NCBI GenBank assembly: GCA_010015655.1
Contig: ML976668.1
Coordinates: forward strand, 124,001-188,000
Reading direction: 5' to 3'
DNA from: Bimuria novae-zelandiae CBS 107.79
Taxonomy: Eukaryota; Ascomycota; Dothideomycetes; Pleosporales; Didymosphaeriaceae
DNA: 64,000 nt
Of the stretch, positions 35,615 to 44,488 are shown piece by piece; within the stretch, counting starts at the first letter, position 1; each line of letters begins with the position of its first letter. The notes beneath the pieces were generated by a model that was not told the origin of the DNA, ran no database searches, and saw nothing but the letters and a program-made list of their open reading frames with translations. The translations under genes and the position numbers were made by a program.

Positions 35615-37082
35615 CTATTTCTTCAAACTGTCCAGATCAAGACCTTTGACATAATTCTCAACCTCTACTAAGATACCAAGCACAGCGGATCTCAGGTTGC
35701 ACTCCTCGCCGACACCAATATGCTCACTGCATTCGTCAAGCGCTCCTTGATTTGCGCACCACACCGGATTCTGAATGTTCCTCACGTCACGATACAGCCG
35801 TGAGATTGTCTCTCCAGGGAATGGCTTTTGCGGTCGTGGATCACTTGGTTTCTCTGGTCGCAGATTATAAAGACTTTCGGACACCATGAACTTCAGGAGA
35901 GCTCCGCAAAGGATGGAACCACATGCTAAGGAGCACTCCTTTCTGTCGGCCTTGGAGCGGCACGAACCTACAGCCTGAGGACAGACATATTTGGGACTTT
36001 ATATTTCTCTAGCAATCCATACAAGCTTTGGAGGACATATCCAATAGCCTGAATGCGACAATTCCGAATGGCATCTACAAAATATTAACTGCGGCACGAT
36101 TCGTCAAGGGATACAATTTGTATCTCTGTCATACGTAGAGACGGGTTTTGTCTCTTTGACGACACTAACCAGCCTGATACCTCAATCGGATCGACTTAAC
36201 CGTGACAATATCCCTGATCCGGAGCCCGAGTTTGCGTATGTGCTCCTCATTACATTTGATGATAGTGACTTTGGTTGCGCGCCTAAACTCTCCCTCCAGA
36301 TTAAAGACCCAGGCAATCCAGATCCACAGCACCAGCTCGCGATAGTATGTTCCTGGAATTTTGGATTGGAAATGACGGACCTACATGTCAACATAGGGCA
36401 TCAGTTTGGGATGCCCACCACACTCATAATAATCTGCTATCTCTCCGATCTGAGCCAGGGTGTCAAGGGAGATGTTTCCTGGGACTTTTCTCCGCATGTG
36501 GTGTAGAGCGTATAGCAAGATCAAGAGCGCTTCGACATCCCATTCTGGAGCTTTGTGATACCGACCATTGCCCTCAGGTGTTGCCTCTTTGAATGTGCTA
36601 TGCAGAGCGCGTCTGATCCTTGGGTAATGCATCTTCATGACCTAGGATGAGACATAGTATATCCACTTGTCCTTCGTTTCTTCTTCCTCGACCCTGGGCA
36701 CTGTTGGGAGCTCGTCTCTGAGGAGAGTTTCGTGCTGGAAAGCTGCGGTCGTCTCTACCAGCCCTGACTTCAAACCCCCGCTTGTATTGATCGCTCTATT
36801 ATCGTCTGGCATGCTTCTGCGCTCGAACTCTCCACCTCGATATTTTACGTCTTCAGGACCAGCGTAGCCGTCCTTTAGAGCGAAGGTAAGTCAGCAAAAG
36901 CACTTCATGTGCAACAGGATACCCACGTGGACGCGGCTTACACTTGGCACCAGCGATGACGGCTCCGAAGAGTCTGGCTCTACGTTTCGCGACCAAGACG
37001 CGAAGTCGACACAGGGGTCTGTCAGGACGATCATCATATCAGCCTGCTCTTCGGGCACAACTTCGTACGTGACAACAGCCAT
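35615..37082 (-). pseudogene. BTB/POZ-like fungal protein of unknown function, broken
   Basis: Minus-strand pieces assemble into a well-known ascomycete family with an N-terminal BTB-like region. Exon 1 (36,942-37,082) reads MAVVTYEVVPEEQADMMIVL; a 69-bp intron follows; then GRYHKAPEWDVEALLILLYA, ISLDTLAQIGEIADYYECGG, YYRELVLWIWIAWVFNLEGE, a probable 94-bp GTTAGT...GTAG intron, CGSILCGALLKFMVSESLYN and the end VKGLDLDSLKK. Damage: TAG at 36,642-36,644 and at 36,381-36,383 (the second where Trp is expected, TGG to TAG), plus one frameshift near 35,975-35,990. Members are abundant and often duplicated in Dothideomycetes and Eurotiomycetes, with no settled function. No GT-AG choice was found that avoids all three lesions. 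Confidence 0.72.
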
Positions 37083-37713
37083 GGTCTAAGGCGGTGTTGG
37101 TGGATTGTTCTTTATTATCCACCTGGAAAATGTTGCAAATGTCACCCATCTACCAGACGGAAAGAGAACAATATCTACACGGGTCAAAATTGTATGTGAT
37201 TCCTGGAATCTTGCCAGGAAATTTTCCTCACTGGCTTGTTCCAGGCGGGCAGTATGTTTGAAGCGAAATGTTTTGAGCAGCATTTCGCACCTACTATGGC
37301 TTTGGTAGATCGCTGAGAAAATCGTTGTCATGGATCCAGCCGCGGCAGTCGCAATTGGAGTATGCAACTTCACAAACCAGAAACCTGTTGAGTAAAGGCA
37401 GGAATTAGATAAATTAAAACTATCTGCCTATAGGGAGATATATATACATGTGCACATGTGATGGGGTTATATCAAGCTAACAAAACCCTGCATCTGCATG
37501 CTCGAATTCGGCAAGAGCGTTTGCCACGAACAGACATCCACCAGTGGACTCTTCTGCTATAGAAGCCTGCCTTATCCAGTTAGAAGCTATCGTGCAGCAA
37601 CGCATCTTTTTCGACAATCGAAAACCCACTTCAGCGCCCAGGACTAGCGATTCGCAGCACGAATGAGTGTTGTAAACACCCGCAAGTTAACACAGGCTAT
37701 GGTATACGAATAT
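37083..37713. other. Intergenic region, no supported gene
   Basis: Upstream side of the BTB-like pseudogene. A 95-codon minus-strand frame at 37,086-37,373 has no recognisable product. A perfect 14-bp palindrome, acatgtgcacatgt, lies at 37,446-37,459. Confidence 0.4.
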
Positions 37714-37917
37714 CTAACAAAGCCAATATATATAGCAACGGGAGACGGGTCCGGGCCATGGATCCAACTTGCTGCTTAAGCAACCCAAACAGAGATTCGA
37801 GTACCAGTCCGTTATATCCCAAATACAAGTGTCACCCATGATGCAAGACGACACACTGCTCCAGGATCCATATGAGTTGTTTTGCAAAGTGAAGCACACA
37901 CTTATCAACGAGCTCAT
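37714..37917 (-). pseudogene. Unrecognised gene fragment, diverged copy of 38,283-38,507
   Basis: The minus strand reads GDTCIWDITDWYSN, which aligns with GRDTSYWNVTNWYAN at 38,283-38,507; the DNA of 37,750-37,850 and 38,308-38,395 matches at roughly 70%, with many third-position changes in this frame. That pattern supports the minus strand as the once-coding strand. The family is not recognised. No start or complete domain is visible, so it is called a fragment. Confidence 0.45.
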
Positions 37918-38282
37918 CAGCTACGGGTAAACCAGCTACCCTTTAATCGGAGATTTAATGAGCTAGTGTTTAATTAAGAGTACCCAGTAGATTCACCAGA
38001 ATTCGCGCCACAGTTGAGAACGAGACCGTTATGCTCTATGCCTCGGGCAGCGAAACGGCCAACAAATCTACCATACCACAGTGGCTACAATTGCCTATAC
38101 TGAAGTTCGAACCACGAGCGAATCTCACCATAACGCCGCAAGTTGCAGTAGCATCTCGAGACTTGATACAAGCGGGCGACCGGGTAACTTAACTGGGAAT
38201 ACTAGGCAACCCCGTATCCTTCATCGGGACATTGAGCGCGTTCATGGTGGCTCGCGGTTCGATAGGGCAAACCTACTAAGCG

Positions 38283-38507
38283 TTAACCGCAAGGCACGTC
38301 GCCAAGGTTCATGGACCCAATATGCTCCTGGAGCAGCGTGAGACGAACATTCGCATACCAGTTCGTCACGTTCCAGTATGAAGTGTCACGACCGGCAATG
38401 ACATAATCGACGAAGTCGGGATTCTGAGGATCGAAGAAAGCGACCGAGCCAAGATCGATCCTGTTACCCCGTGCATCAATGTCAGCTTTTTCACGATGAC
38501 TACGCAT
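38283..38507 (-). other. Unrecognised gene fragment, diverged copy of 37,714-37,917
   Basis: A 74-codon minus-strand frame containing GSVAFFDPQNPDFVDYVIAG, then RDTSYWNVTNWYANVRLTLL, ending GDVPCG. It looks protein-like and is shared with the relic to its left, but no known family was recognised. It may be the last exon of a gene whose earlier exons lie under or beyond the split open frame on the other strand. Overlap with the plus-strand frame starting at 38,382 means only one of the two need be real here. Confidence 0.45.
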
Positions 38508-38643
38508 CCAGGAGACCCGGATTTATTGCGCATACCAATGGAAAGATTAACGCAGATCGGATTCACCCGCGCCTGGGGGGTATTGAGCGCTGCCATAGGT
38601 TCTCCAGTCTACGTTTACAAGGATTGCGCTACTTCGGGGCTTA

Positions 38644-40749
38644 ACGTGCACGGACAGCTCATGCCCGGAGACACCTCGTGCCCCGCCGAACACCAAGTCG
38701 CGTCTTAACACCACAACTTTAACAGACTATAACGCTACAGCTATGGCACCTATCGACGATGCAATTAAAGATTTAAAATTATATAATTTAGGAGAACACT
38801 TTACGTTAAGGGAAATTATTAAAAAATATAAGGTTAACTGCTTAACGCTAGGGCAAAAGTAGAGAGGCGTAACAGCGTCTTAAGAGGATAGATACTTAAA
38901 TTAATAAGCTCTTAACTAATAATAAGAGCTAGAGCTTATATAATATATTATAAAGCTTATAAAGAGAGGCCTTCCTCCTACAAAAGAGATAATTAGGAAT
39001 TTCTTATCTAAAATAGCCTATTAGTAGCTAAGCGATCGATGGGTTTCTTGCTTTATTACTAGACACTAGATCTATATAATCTTAAAGTGGACCACCGCTA
39101 TAGATCGTGTTCGCCACCTGGCTAATTCTAAGTTAAAATACCGTCTCTATTTCAAGCTACTGCATCGAAAGATCACTGAATATCACCTTAAGGCTCGAGA
39201 TATATACAATATAGATAAGAAGGGCTTCTTAATTGGCTTAATAGGCAGAAGTAAGAGGATATTTAGCAGGCGTTAATAGGAGAAGGAGGTTTAAGTATCT
39301 CTCTAAGATAGATTACGCAAGTTTCTAATACTCCTAGCCTATTACTACGCTAATAGGAGCTCGCTACTTCTAAGCCTTATTTACGCAGCTAAAAAAGGAG
39401 CTATATAATTAAGTTAGGTAAAGAATATTAAGGTAGAAGAATATAAGGTCTTTATCTTATTATCTCTAATAGGCTAGTTAAACGACGACATAGGCCTAGC
39501 TTAGCTAGAGCAGGTATTTAATCGCTATATAAAGTAGTAATTAGGGAGATAGCAATTACTTATCCTTAATAGCTATAGATCTTATGTCACGATAGAGTTT
39601 ATTAACTACTATAATTACTATAGGATCCTCTTTATAATCCTTCCCCTCTATTTAACTTATACGGTCTAGCCGCTTAACGTAGTACTATTTAAGCCTCTTT
39701 CTTAAGCTTACTCTAACAAGCTTACTAACTATCTCTATAAGGCTTAAGGTCTTATTCTAATTAAGAAAGGAGACTTCTTCCTACTTTTTTAGAGCGCCTA
39801 GATATCCTCCTTTACGGAGAGCCTTATATTAAAGGCCTTTAAAACTACTAGGATCTGGCCTATAGATGCTAACGTTATCCTCCGTAGATTTGCTAGCACG
39901 CTAGAAGCTAAGAGAAGCTTATTATTAGGGCTCTCTAATTATAATTAGAGAAAGATAGATTGATTAGTTTAAGCTACTATTACTAATAACTATTAGTATA
40001 AGGCAAGAAAGCTACGTTTAAGCGTTTACTATTTCTCTATTTAGAATAAGCTTTTAAAGCATAAGAATAAGGGCTTAAAGGAGGCTCTTTAACATAAAAA
40101 GAAGCACAGGAAGAAGGGTAAAGCTCTTAACCTTTAATAGCGCTAGGAATATTATAGTAGCGCTGTCTACTAGTCTCCTTATAAGCTACGTAAGGCTTAA
40201 GCTAGAGAAGTAGTACGAGAGCGAGATAAGATAGAGGAGAAACTCTAAAAAGTATAGGCTAAGAAGTAGCGCGAGGAGGCTTAACTATAGCGTTAAGTTA
40301 AGCTTAAGGAGAAGCATGTAGAGAGGTAAAGGCTTAAAGAGATAAAGGAGGTTAAGTAAGCTAAGAAAGTAGCTAAACGCGCGCGTAAAGTTAAAGCTTA
40401 ATACTAAAAAAGAGCTATCTAATAAGCTTAAAAACGTAAGCAACTAGTCTTATAAGTAATTTTATTAAGTAATAAGTGTTAGAAACGCGCTAGCGCTGCT
40501 TATGCTAGTATTTAAGCTCAAGATAAGCTATTTATTACTCTACCTAAAGTTACATCACGTGGCTGCAATATTAAGCTCCTAAGTAAATATAATTAGTTTA
40601 GATTAATTGCAAGAGTCGATATAGTGCTTTACTAGAAAATCTCATAATAATAGCTATTGTACGTGGCTCAGTAGCCTCACTTTTGAAGTGGTGGATATGG
40701 TGTTCGGCGGGGCACGAGGTGTCTCCGGGCATGAGCTGTCCGTGCACGT
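38644..40749 (+). mobile_element. pogo/Fot1-type (Tc1-mariner) DNA transposon, TSD TA
   Basis: Perfect 52-bp inverted repeats at 38,644-38,695 and 40,698-40,749, starting ACGTGCACGGACAGC, flanked by TA (38,642-38,643 and 40,750-40,751). Total 2,106 bp. The interior is mutated to AT-rich, stop-filled DNA while the terminal repeats are unmutated and identical. It shares the ACGT start with the element at 23,535-25,730 but the rest of the inverted repeat differs, so it is another family. Confidence 0.93.
38743..40592 (+). pseudogene. pogo-type DDE transposase, RIP-degraded
   Basis: Starts ATG at 38,743 (MAPIDDAIKDLKL) and keeps one reading frame to about 40,592 despite many TAG/TAA codons that replace Gln. 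Seen in order: HTH region (GEHFTLREIIKKYKV), second DNA-binding half (RGLPPTKEIIRNFLS), KWTTAIDRVRHLANSKLKYR, the first catalytic Asp region DIYNIDKKGFLIGLIGRSKR, GLAWLEQVFNRYIK, LTYTV-type HSTHTLQP region, and the C-terminal lysine-rich coiled coil (KHRKKGKALNL). About 615 codons, the usual length for long pogo-like transposases of ascomycetes. One frame over 1.8 kb with only transition-type damage shows it was intact when mutated. Confidence 0.88.
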
Positions 40750-41092
40750 TACCATGGGTAAGCTAGTCGACTTCGTGTGGGATTTCGATCCACTCTCAAC
40801 ACCTTGGTTATTTGACGGCAGTGCCGCAGGCGACACCACTGGAGGTGCCTCATGGCAAAACCGTCGAGCGCAATACGGACGGCACGCCAAGGTTGGCATG
40901 CACCGCTGGTATGGCATCGTGGAGTGGACGGGACAACAGTTTAGCCACGAAGGATCGGTCGTGGTACCGCTCGGCATTTTGATAGGACTGCCGGATGCGA
41001 ACCATTGGCCACAGCGCACCATGTTCCTGTCCCTCGAGTCCTATCTTGTGGAAGCCCATCTTATGGGTCTGGACCTCGAGTTTGAGGAGCTT

Positions 41093-41181
41093 AAGGAGCT
41101 TAAGGAGCGGAAGGAGCGGAAGGAGAGGAAGGAGAGGAAGGAGAGGAAGGAGAGGAAGGAGAGGAAGGAGAGAAAGGAGAG
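41093..41181 (+). repeat. 9-bp coding repeat (Lys-Glu-Arg)n
   Basis: Tandem aaggagcgg / aaggagagg units, preceded by two aaggagctt-like units. In the plus frame they code KERKERKER; on the other strand a Leu/Ser/Phe run. Likely to vary in length. Confidence 0.85.
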
Positions 41182-41224
41182 CGATACGAACATCGTAGAC
41201 GACCCGTACCGAGCACCAGTATGA

Positions 41225-41595
41225 GTCAATACCTAGCAGACCCCACAGAGGCTAGCAGAGAATGCTCATTCGATTCTATGAGTTATAAATCGCTAACTAT
41301 ACTACCGGCGATGGGGATTGGGTTAATGGCATGTGTCTCTGTGAATACATGGATGGTGTCACATATCTACGCTTACAATGGTTAGATCGGTGGATTCAAT
41401 TTGGCATTTCGACCTGTTCCCATGCATAAGCCCGATCGTCTCAATTTCTCTATTTCCACCCGTTACACTAACTGAACTATGTCCGTCCATGCATGTCTGA
41501 AAGCGATCTTTCTTAGCTTGTGAATATCCTTGTGTAATCTCCGTGCCGTTCAAACCCCTCCACTGCGATTACAGCAGCAGCTCTACCTCGCACAT
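41225..41595. other. Intergenic region, no feature seen
   Basis: 371 bp between the end of the split frame and the 3' end of the coiled-coil gene. A short minus-strand frame at 41,359-41,553 has no recognisable product. Confidence 0.4.
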
Positions 41596-42673
41596 TCACT
41601 TCCGCAACCCATTGCCGGGCATCCAGAAAGAAGGCTCCTCCCACGTGCTACTCGAATCCCTAGCCGGATAGAACACCAATTGAGGACCTCCTTCACGTTC
41701 AATTGCACGGACACACGGGCGACGCGCTCGAGTGCATCGGTCGTAGGCCTGCTCATCGCTCCGCTCGAACGGCTGACTCTGACTGTGAATAAAATAGCCC
41801 ATACAGATCGGAGCTTCGTATTTCTTCACCCAATTGAGCTTGAAGTAGCGGAAAAACTTGTCGTGCTTCTTTTGACTGACGATAATAGTCTGGGTTGCGC
41901 TGCTGTAGTAGGCGTTGTGGAAGGTGCGCTCGATTGCGGATCGCGTCGGTTCTGGCAGAATTGAGAAGGGGTGGTATGCTTTGCCTTGTTTGAGGAGGTA
42001 GAGCATCCAGGGAAAGGTTCCTTTTTCGCTGATTGAGCTGCAAGGTCTCTTAGATGATCGAGACACTGCACCGCCAGGCTCTGCGACGTTGTCGGGCTTA
42101 CGGTCTGCTTGGAACTTTTGCAGTAGGGTAGCTGCGTCTTCTTCTCCTGCCGGTTTCTCGTTGGTGTTCTGAGATATATGCTCTGGCTTTAACGTAGAGG
42201 AAGATGCGTTGTTCGGATGATTTGACTGAAGGCCTTGCAAGTGGAAGTGTATTACCCCAGTATCCGACGAGAGGATATCTCAGCGCCTGTGGAACTGGCT
42301 CGTTCAGATAACGTGTACACCGTGTGGTCAGAACACCATAAGTAACTACATGCAACATACCTCAGCAGAAATAGAAAGAGTGCCTAAAGCGCGTGGCTCC
42401 GCAAGGAGGCTCGCATCGCGCTTCCTCTTCAAACTGTGCTGTAAAGTAGCTTCCACCTCCACATCTCCATTTTCTTGTCTCGGCTGAGTTTTCCCGCCCG
42501 TGATATTCTTGATCGCTTCGAGCATCTCGTTGCTGCTCTAGAAGGGCTTTGTCTTGCTCTAGGCTCGTTATCGTGATATGGGCTTCACCTAATCGCTGTT
42601 GAAGACTGTTGCTTGCCGCTTTCAACGCCTGATGCTCTTGCCGGAGCAGAGTGAGCTCTTTGGGTTCCGACAT
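41596..42673 (-). pseudogene. Coiled-coil protein with C-terminal Cys-rich motif, probably frameshifted
   Basis: Exon 2 (41,596-42,225) codes SNHPNNASSSTLKPEH, GTFPWMLYLLKQGKAYHPFS, HDKFFRYFKLNWVKKYEAPI and, near the end, YDRCTRARRPCVRAIEREGG, a CxxC-like motif seen at the end of many fungal proteins of unknown function. A 135-bp intron (42,226-42,360; GTATGT...TTCAG) joins it in frame to KRKRDASLLAEPRALGTLSI, which contains a possible nuclear signal. Further upstream a coiled coil starts MSEPKELTLLRQEHQALKAA (ATG at 42,671-42,673) and runs to LLEQQR, but it is in another frame; a small deletion near 42,525-42,535, where QQR should continue into MLEAIKNITGG, would explain this. Translation could instead start at that internal Met. 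A 95-codon frame upstream (to 42,872) might be a further shifted N-terminal piece. Confidence 0.6.
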
Positions 42674-43578
42674 GGGATAGTGTGCTCGCTGAGTCGCCCT
42701 TCCGGAATGAGCAATGATCTTCTGACAACGCGGTGTTATGTACTTGAGTAGATTCCAACGCGGCGAAGGTCCTCATCAGAATGGAAGAGTGAGGTGGCGA
42801 GAGGGTGGCTTCGGGAGGGTGGAGATTAGCTAATGTATCAAGGAAGCTCAACTTGTTTGCCCTAGGTGTCACTTTCCCTTCACCTTCATCGTTTTCGGAG
42901 GCAGTATGGGCGAATTAGGTCACATTAATGAATAGTCAGTGCCAATACAATCTTTCAGAGAAGAAGGGCTAGATTGGATGCGTGTCTAGATTTAGACTGA
43001 GCAAAAAAGTTCTCCCCGAATTCTAGCTTTGCAAGTTTATGCTGTAAACGCTCCTAGGGAAACTCTGCTGTGCTTAAGGTATGGTCTAGTGCAGTAGAAC
43101 TGAAGCTCATAAAGACGTGCAGATAAACAGATGACTCGAGTTTTTAGTAGCACCATTACACATAAAGGAGTCTGATTAGACTGTGGTAACTTGTTGCATA
43201 TTTTCGAGTATCGAGCCGTCATGCTGTGGCCGGACCCAGCCGGCCGAGATTGGGAAGTCCACATACGTTAGGCCACAAGTCAAAGTTAACGCTGTGAAAT
43301 GACTGTGAGCTCGGATACCTGCACAGGTGTCCGTTTGCACATTCATATTCATGTGAAAATTTTACCGACAGTGACGTAAGACAGTCATGGACACGAGCGC
43401 GCCTTCCGTTTGCACGCGCGCTCGACCTATATAAACACCCCGCCCTTCCCTCACTCTATTGCCTCCACGTCACCACTCTCTCTCGACGGCCTCGACACCC
43501 TTAACGCCCTCGACATCCTTAGAATAATCCATTCAAATCCAAGTTCTCCCTATCTCGAACTTCGACTCACCAATCACC
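42674..43578. other. Intergenic region / divergent promoter
   Basis: About 900 bp between the coiled-coil gene and the small membrane protein gene. It includes a GC-rich stretch (cgcgcgctcgacc near 43,415-43,427) next to the TATA box. No gene recognised. Confidence 0.4.
43428..43435 (+). promoter_or_regulatory. TATA box of the small membrane protein gene
   Basis: TATATAAA at 43,428-43,435, about 145 bp before the ATG at 43,579, followed by a pyrimidine-rich leader typical of well-expressed fungal genes. Confidence 0.55.
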
Positions 43579-44058
43579 ATGGGTATGTTCGAGTCCCAAA
43601 CTAACAAAAAGGACTGAGACTAATATTGTGAAGGAAAGAAGCCATGCAAGGTTAGCCCTGATGGCTGGCACGAGGTCTGCAAGCGCTTCATTGGCGAGGA
43701 TCCCTCTCCCAAGGACTGGGACAACTTCTCGCTGCACTTGCTCGGTTGCCTCGCCATTGTCTCCATCTTCGTCACCGCAGCCTGCGCCTGGCGCATCCAT
43801 GTTCGTCGTGGCCGTGGCGGTCGCGAGCGTGCGGACCAGGAGTGGCTTGCGGCGAAGCACGTCGTCGTCGTCCGTGAACTGCCCACCAACAAGGGCTTCA
43901 ACGAGGTCCTCAATGTCAACTCCCCCAAGGACGACTCCCCCAAGGACGACTCCTACAAGGACGAGAAGGTGCTAGGCATCGGCTCTCTCAAGGCTGGTAA
44001 GTAGTATTCGAAAACCGTTTGCACTGTGCACAGAACTGACTTGCAAAAAGGTTTCTGA
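43579..44058 (+). CDS. Small single-pass membrane protein, function unknown
   Basis: Three exons by splice signals: 43,579-43,582 (only ATGG), 43,634-43,996 and 44,051-44,058. Introns are 51 bp (GTATGT...GAAG) and 54 bp (GTAAGT...AAAAG). Product about 124 aa: MGKKPCKVSPDGWHEVCKRF, then DPSPKDWDNF, a membrane segment LHLLGCLAIVSIFVTAACAW, a basic stretch RIHVRRGRGGRERA (suggesting that side faces the cytosol), then VVVVRELPTNKGFNEVLNV, a short SPKDDSPKDDSYKDE acidic repeat and GIGSLKAGF. If the last intron is not removed the protein ends AGK instead. Codon choice is strongly C-ending and a TATA box and pyrimidine leader are present, suggesting good expression. No family recognised. Confidence 0.72.
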
Positions 44059-44488
44059 ATGGCCGCCGATGAAGGCCTATCAACACTATGATGTGGCCAC
44101 GAAGGCTTCGAGGGTGGAAAATACGTGTGCGGATATGCAGCCCTTTGCGGCAACGGTCTAATCGCTTGGTTGCGTTCATGGAGTTCCTACATATACAGCG
44201 CGTGATTCAGGAAATGACATAAGCTGTATCATCCAGTGCCCCAAACGATCGCGTGATGTTTTATGAGTTCTCAGAGCACAGAGTAGCATCCTGCACTATT
44301 GCCACTTTGTCCCCGGAAATATTGCCTATATCGAATTATCACACAATCATCGTCGTGCGTGATGCTGCCAAACATTGTGGCAAGAAGGTCTATGATTGGA
44401 CTCTTACTTCTCTATAAAGACTCTTCTGTGAACGCTAGGCTCGGTCGGAGCGTATGTAGCTCTCTGTTATCGTCAAAGCTTCGAAACT

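Larger units (their letters stand above)
38382..41224 (+). pseudogene. Open frame split by a pogo transposon; product unrecognised
   Basis: The plus strand is open from 38,382 to the pogo element. Removing the element and one TA joins codons CTT A|CC ATG and the frame stays open to 41,224. Left part: TPCINVSFFTMTTHPGDPDL, then RAWGVLSAAIGSPVYVYKDC. Right part: MGKLVDFVWDFDPLSTPWLF, MHRWYGIVEWTGQQFSHEGS, MFLSLESYLVEAHLMGLDLE, then a Lys-Glu-Arg repeat and the end DDPYRAPV. No family is recognised and no signal peptide is seen. In its present state the right part is an open frame of 178 codons starting at 40,688, whose first codons come from the transposon's inverted repeat. Confidence that it was one gene rests on the restored frame alone; a 5' exon may be missing. 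Confidence 0.5.

Noticed and set aside
41530..41964. 144-codon plus-strand frame
   Set aside because: Antisense of exon 2 of the coiled-coil gene, whose minus-strand text is conserved-looking and spliced in frame.
43567..43943. Minus-strand frames over the small membrane protein
   Set aside because: The plus strand has TATA box, leader, splice sites and C-ending codons; the minus frames are shadows.
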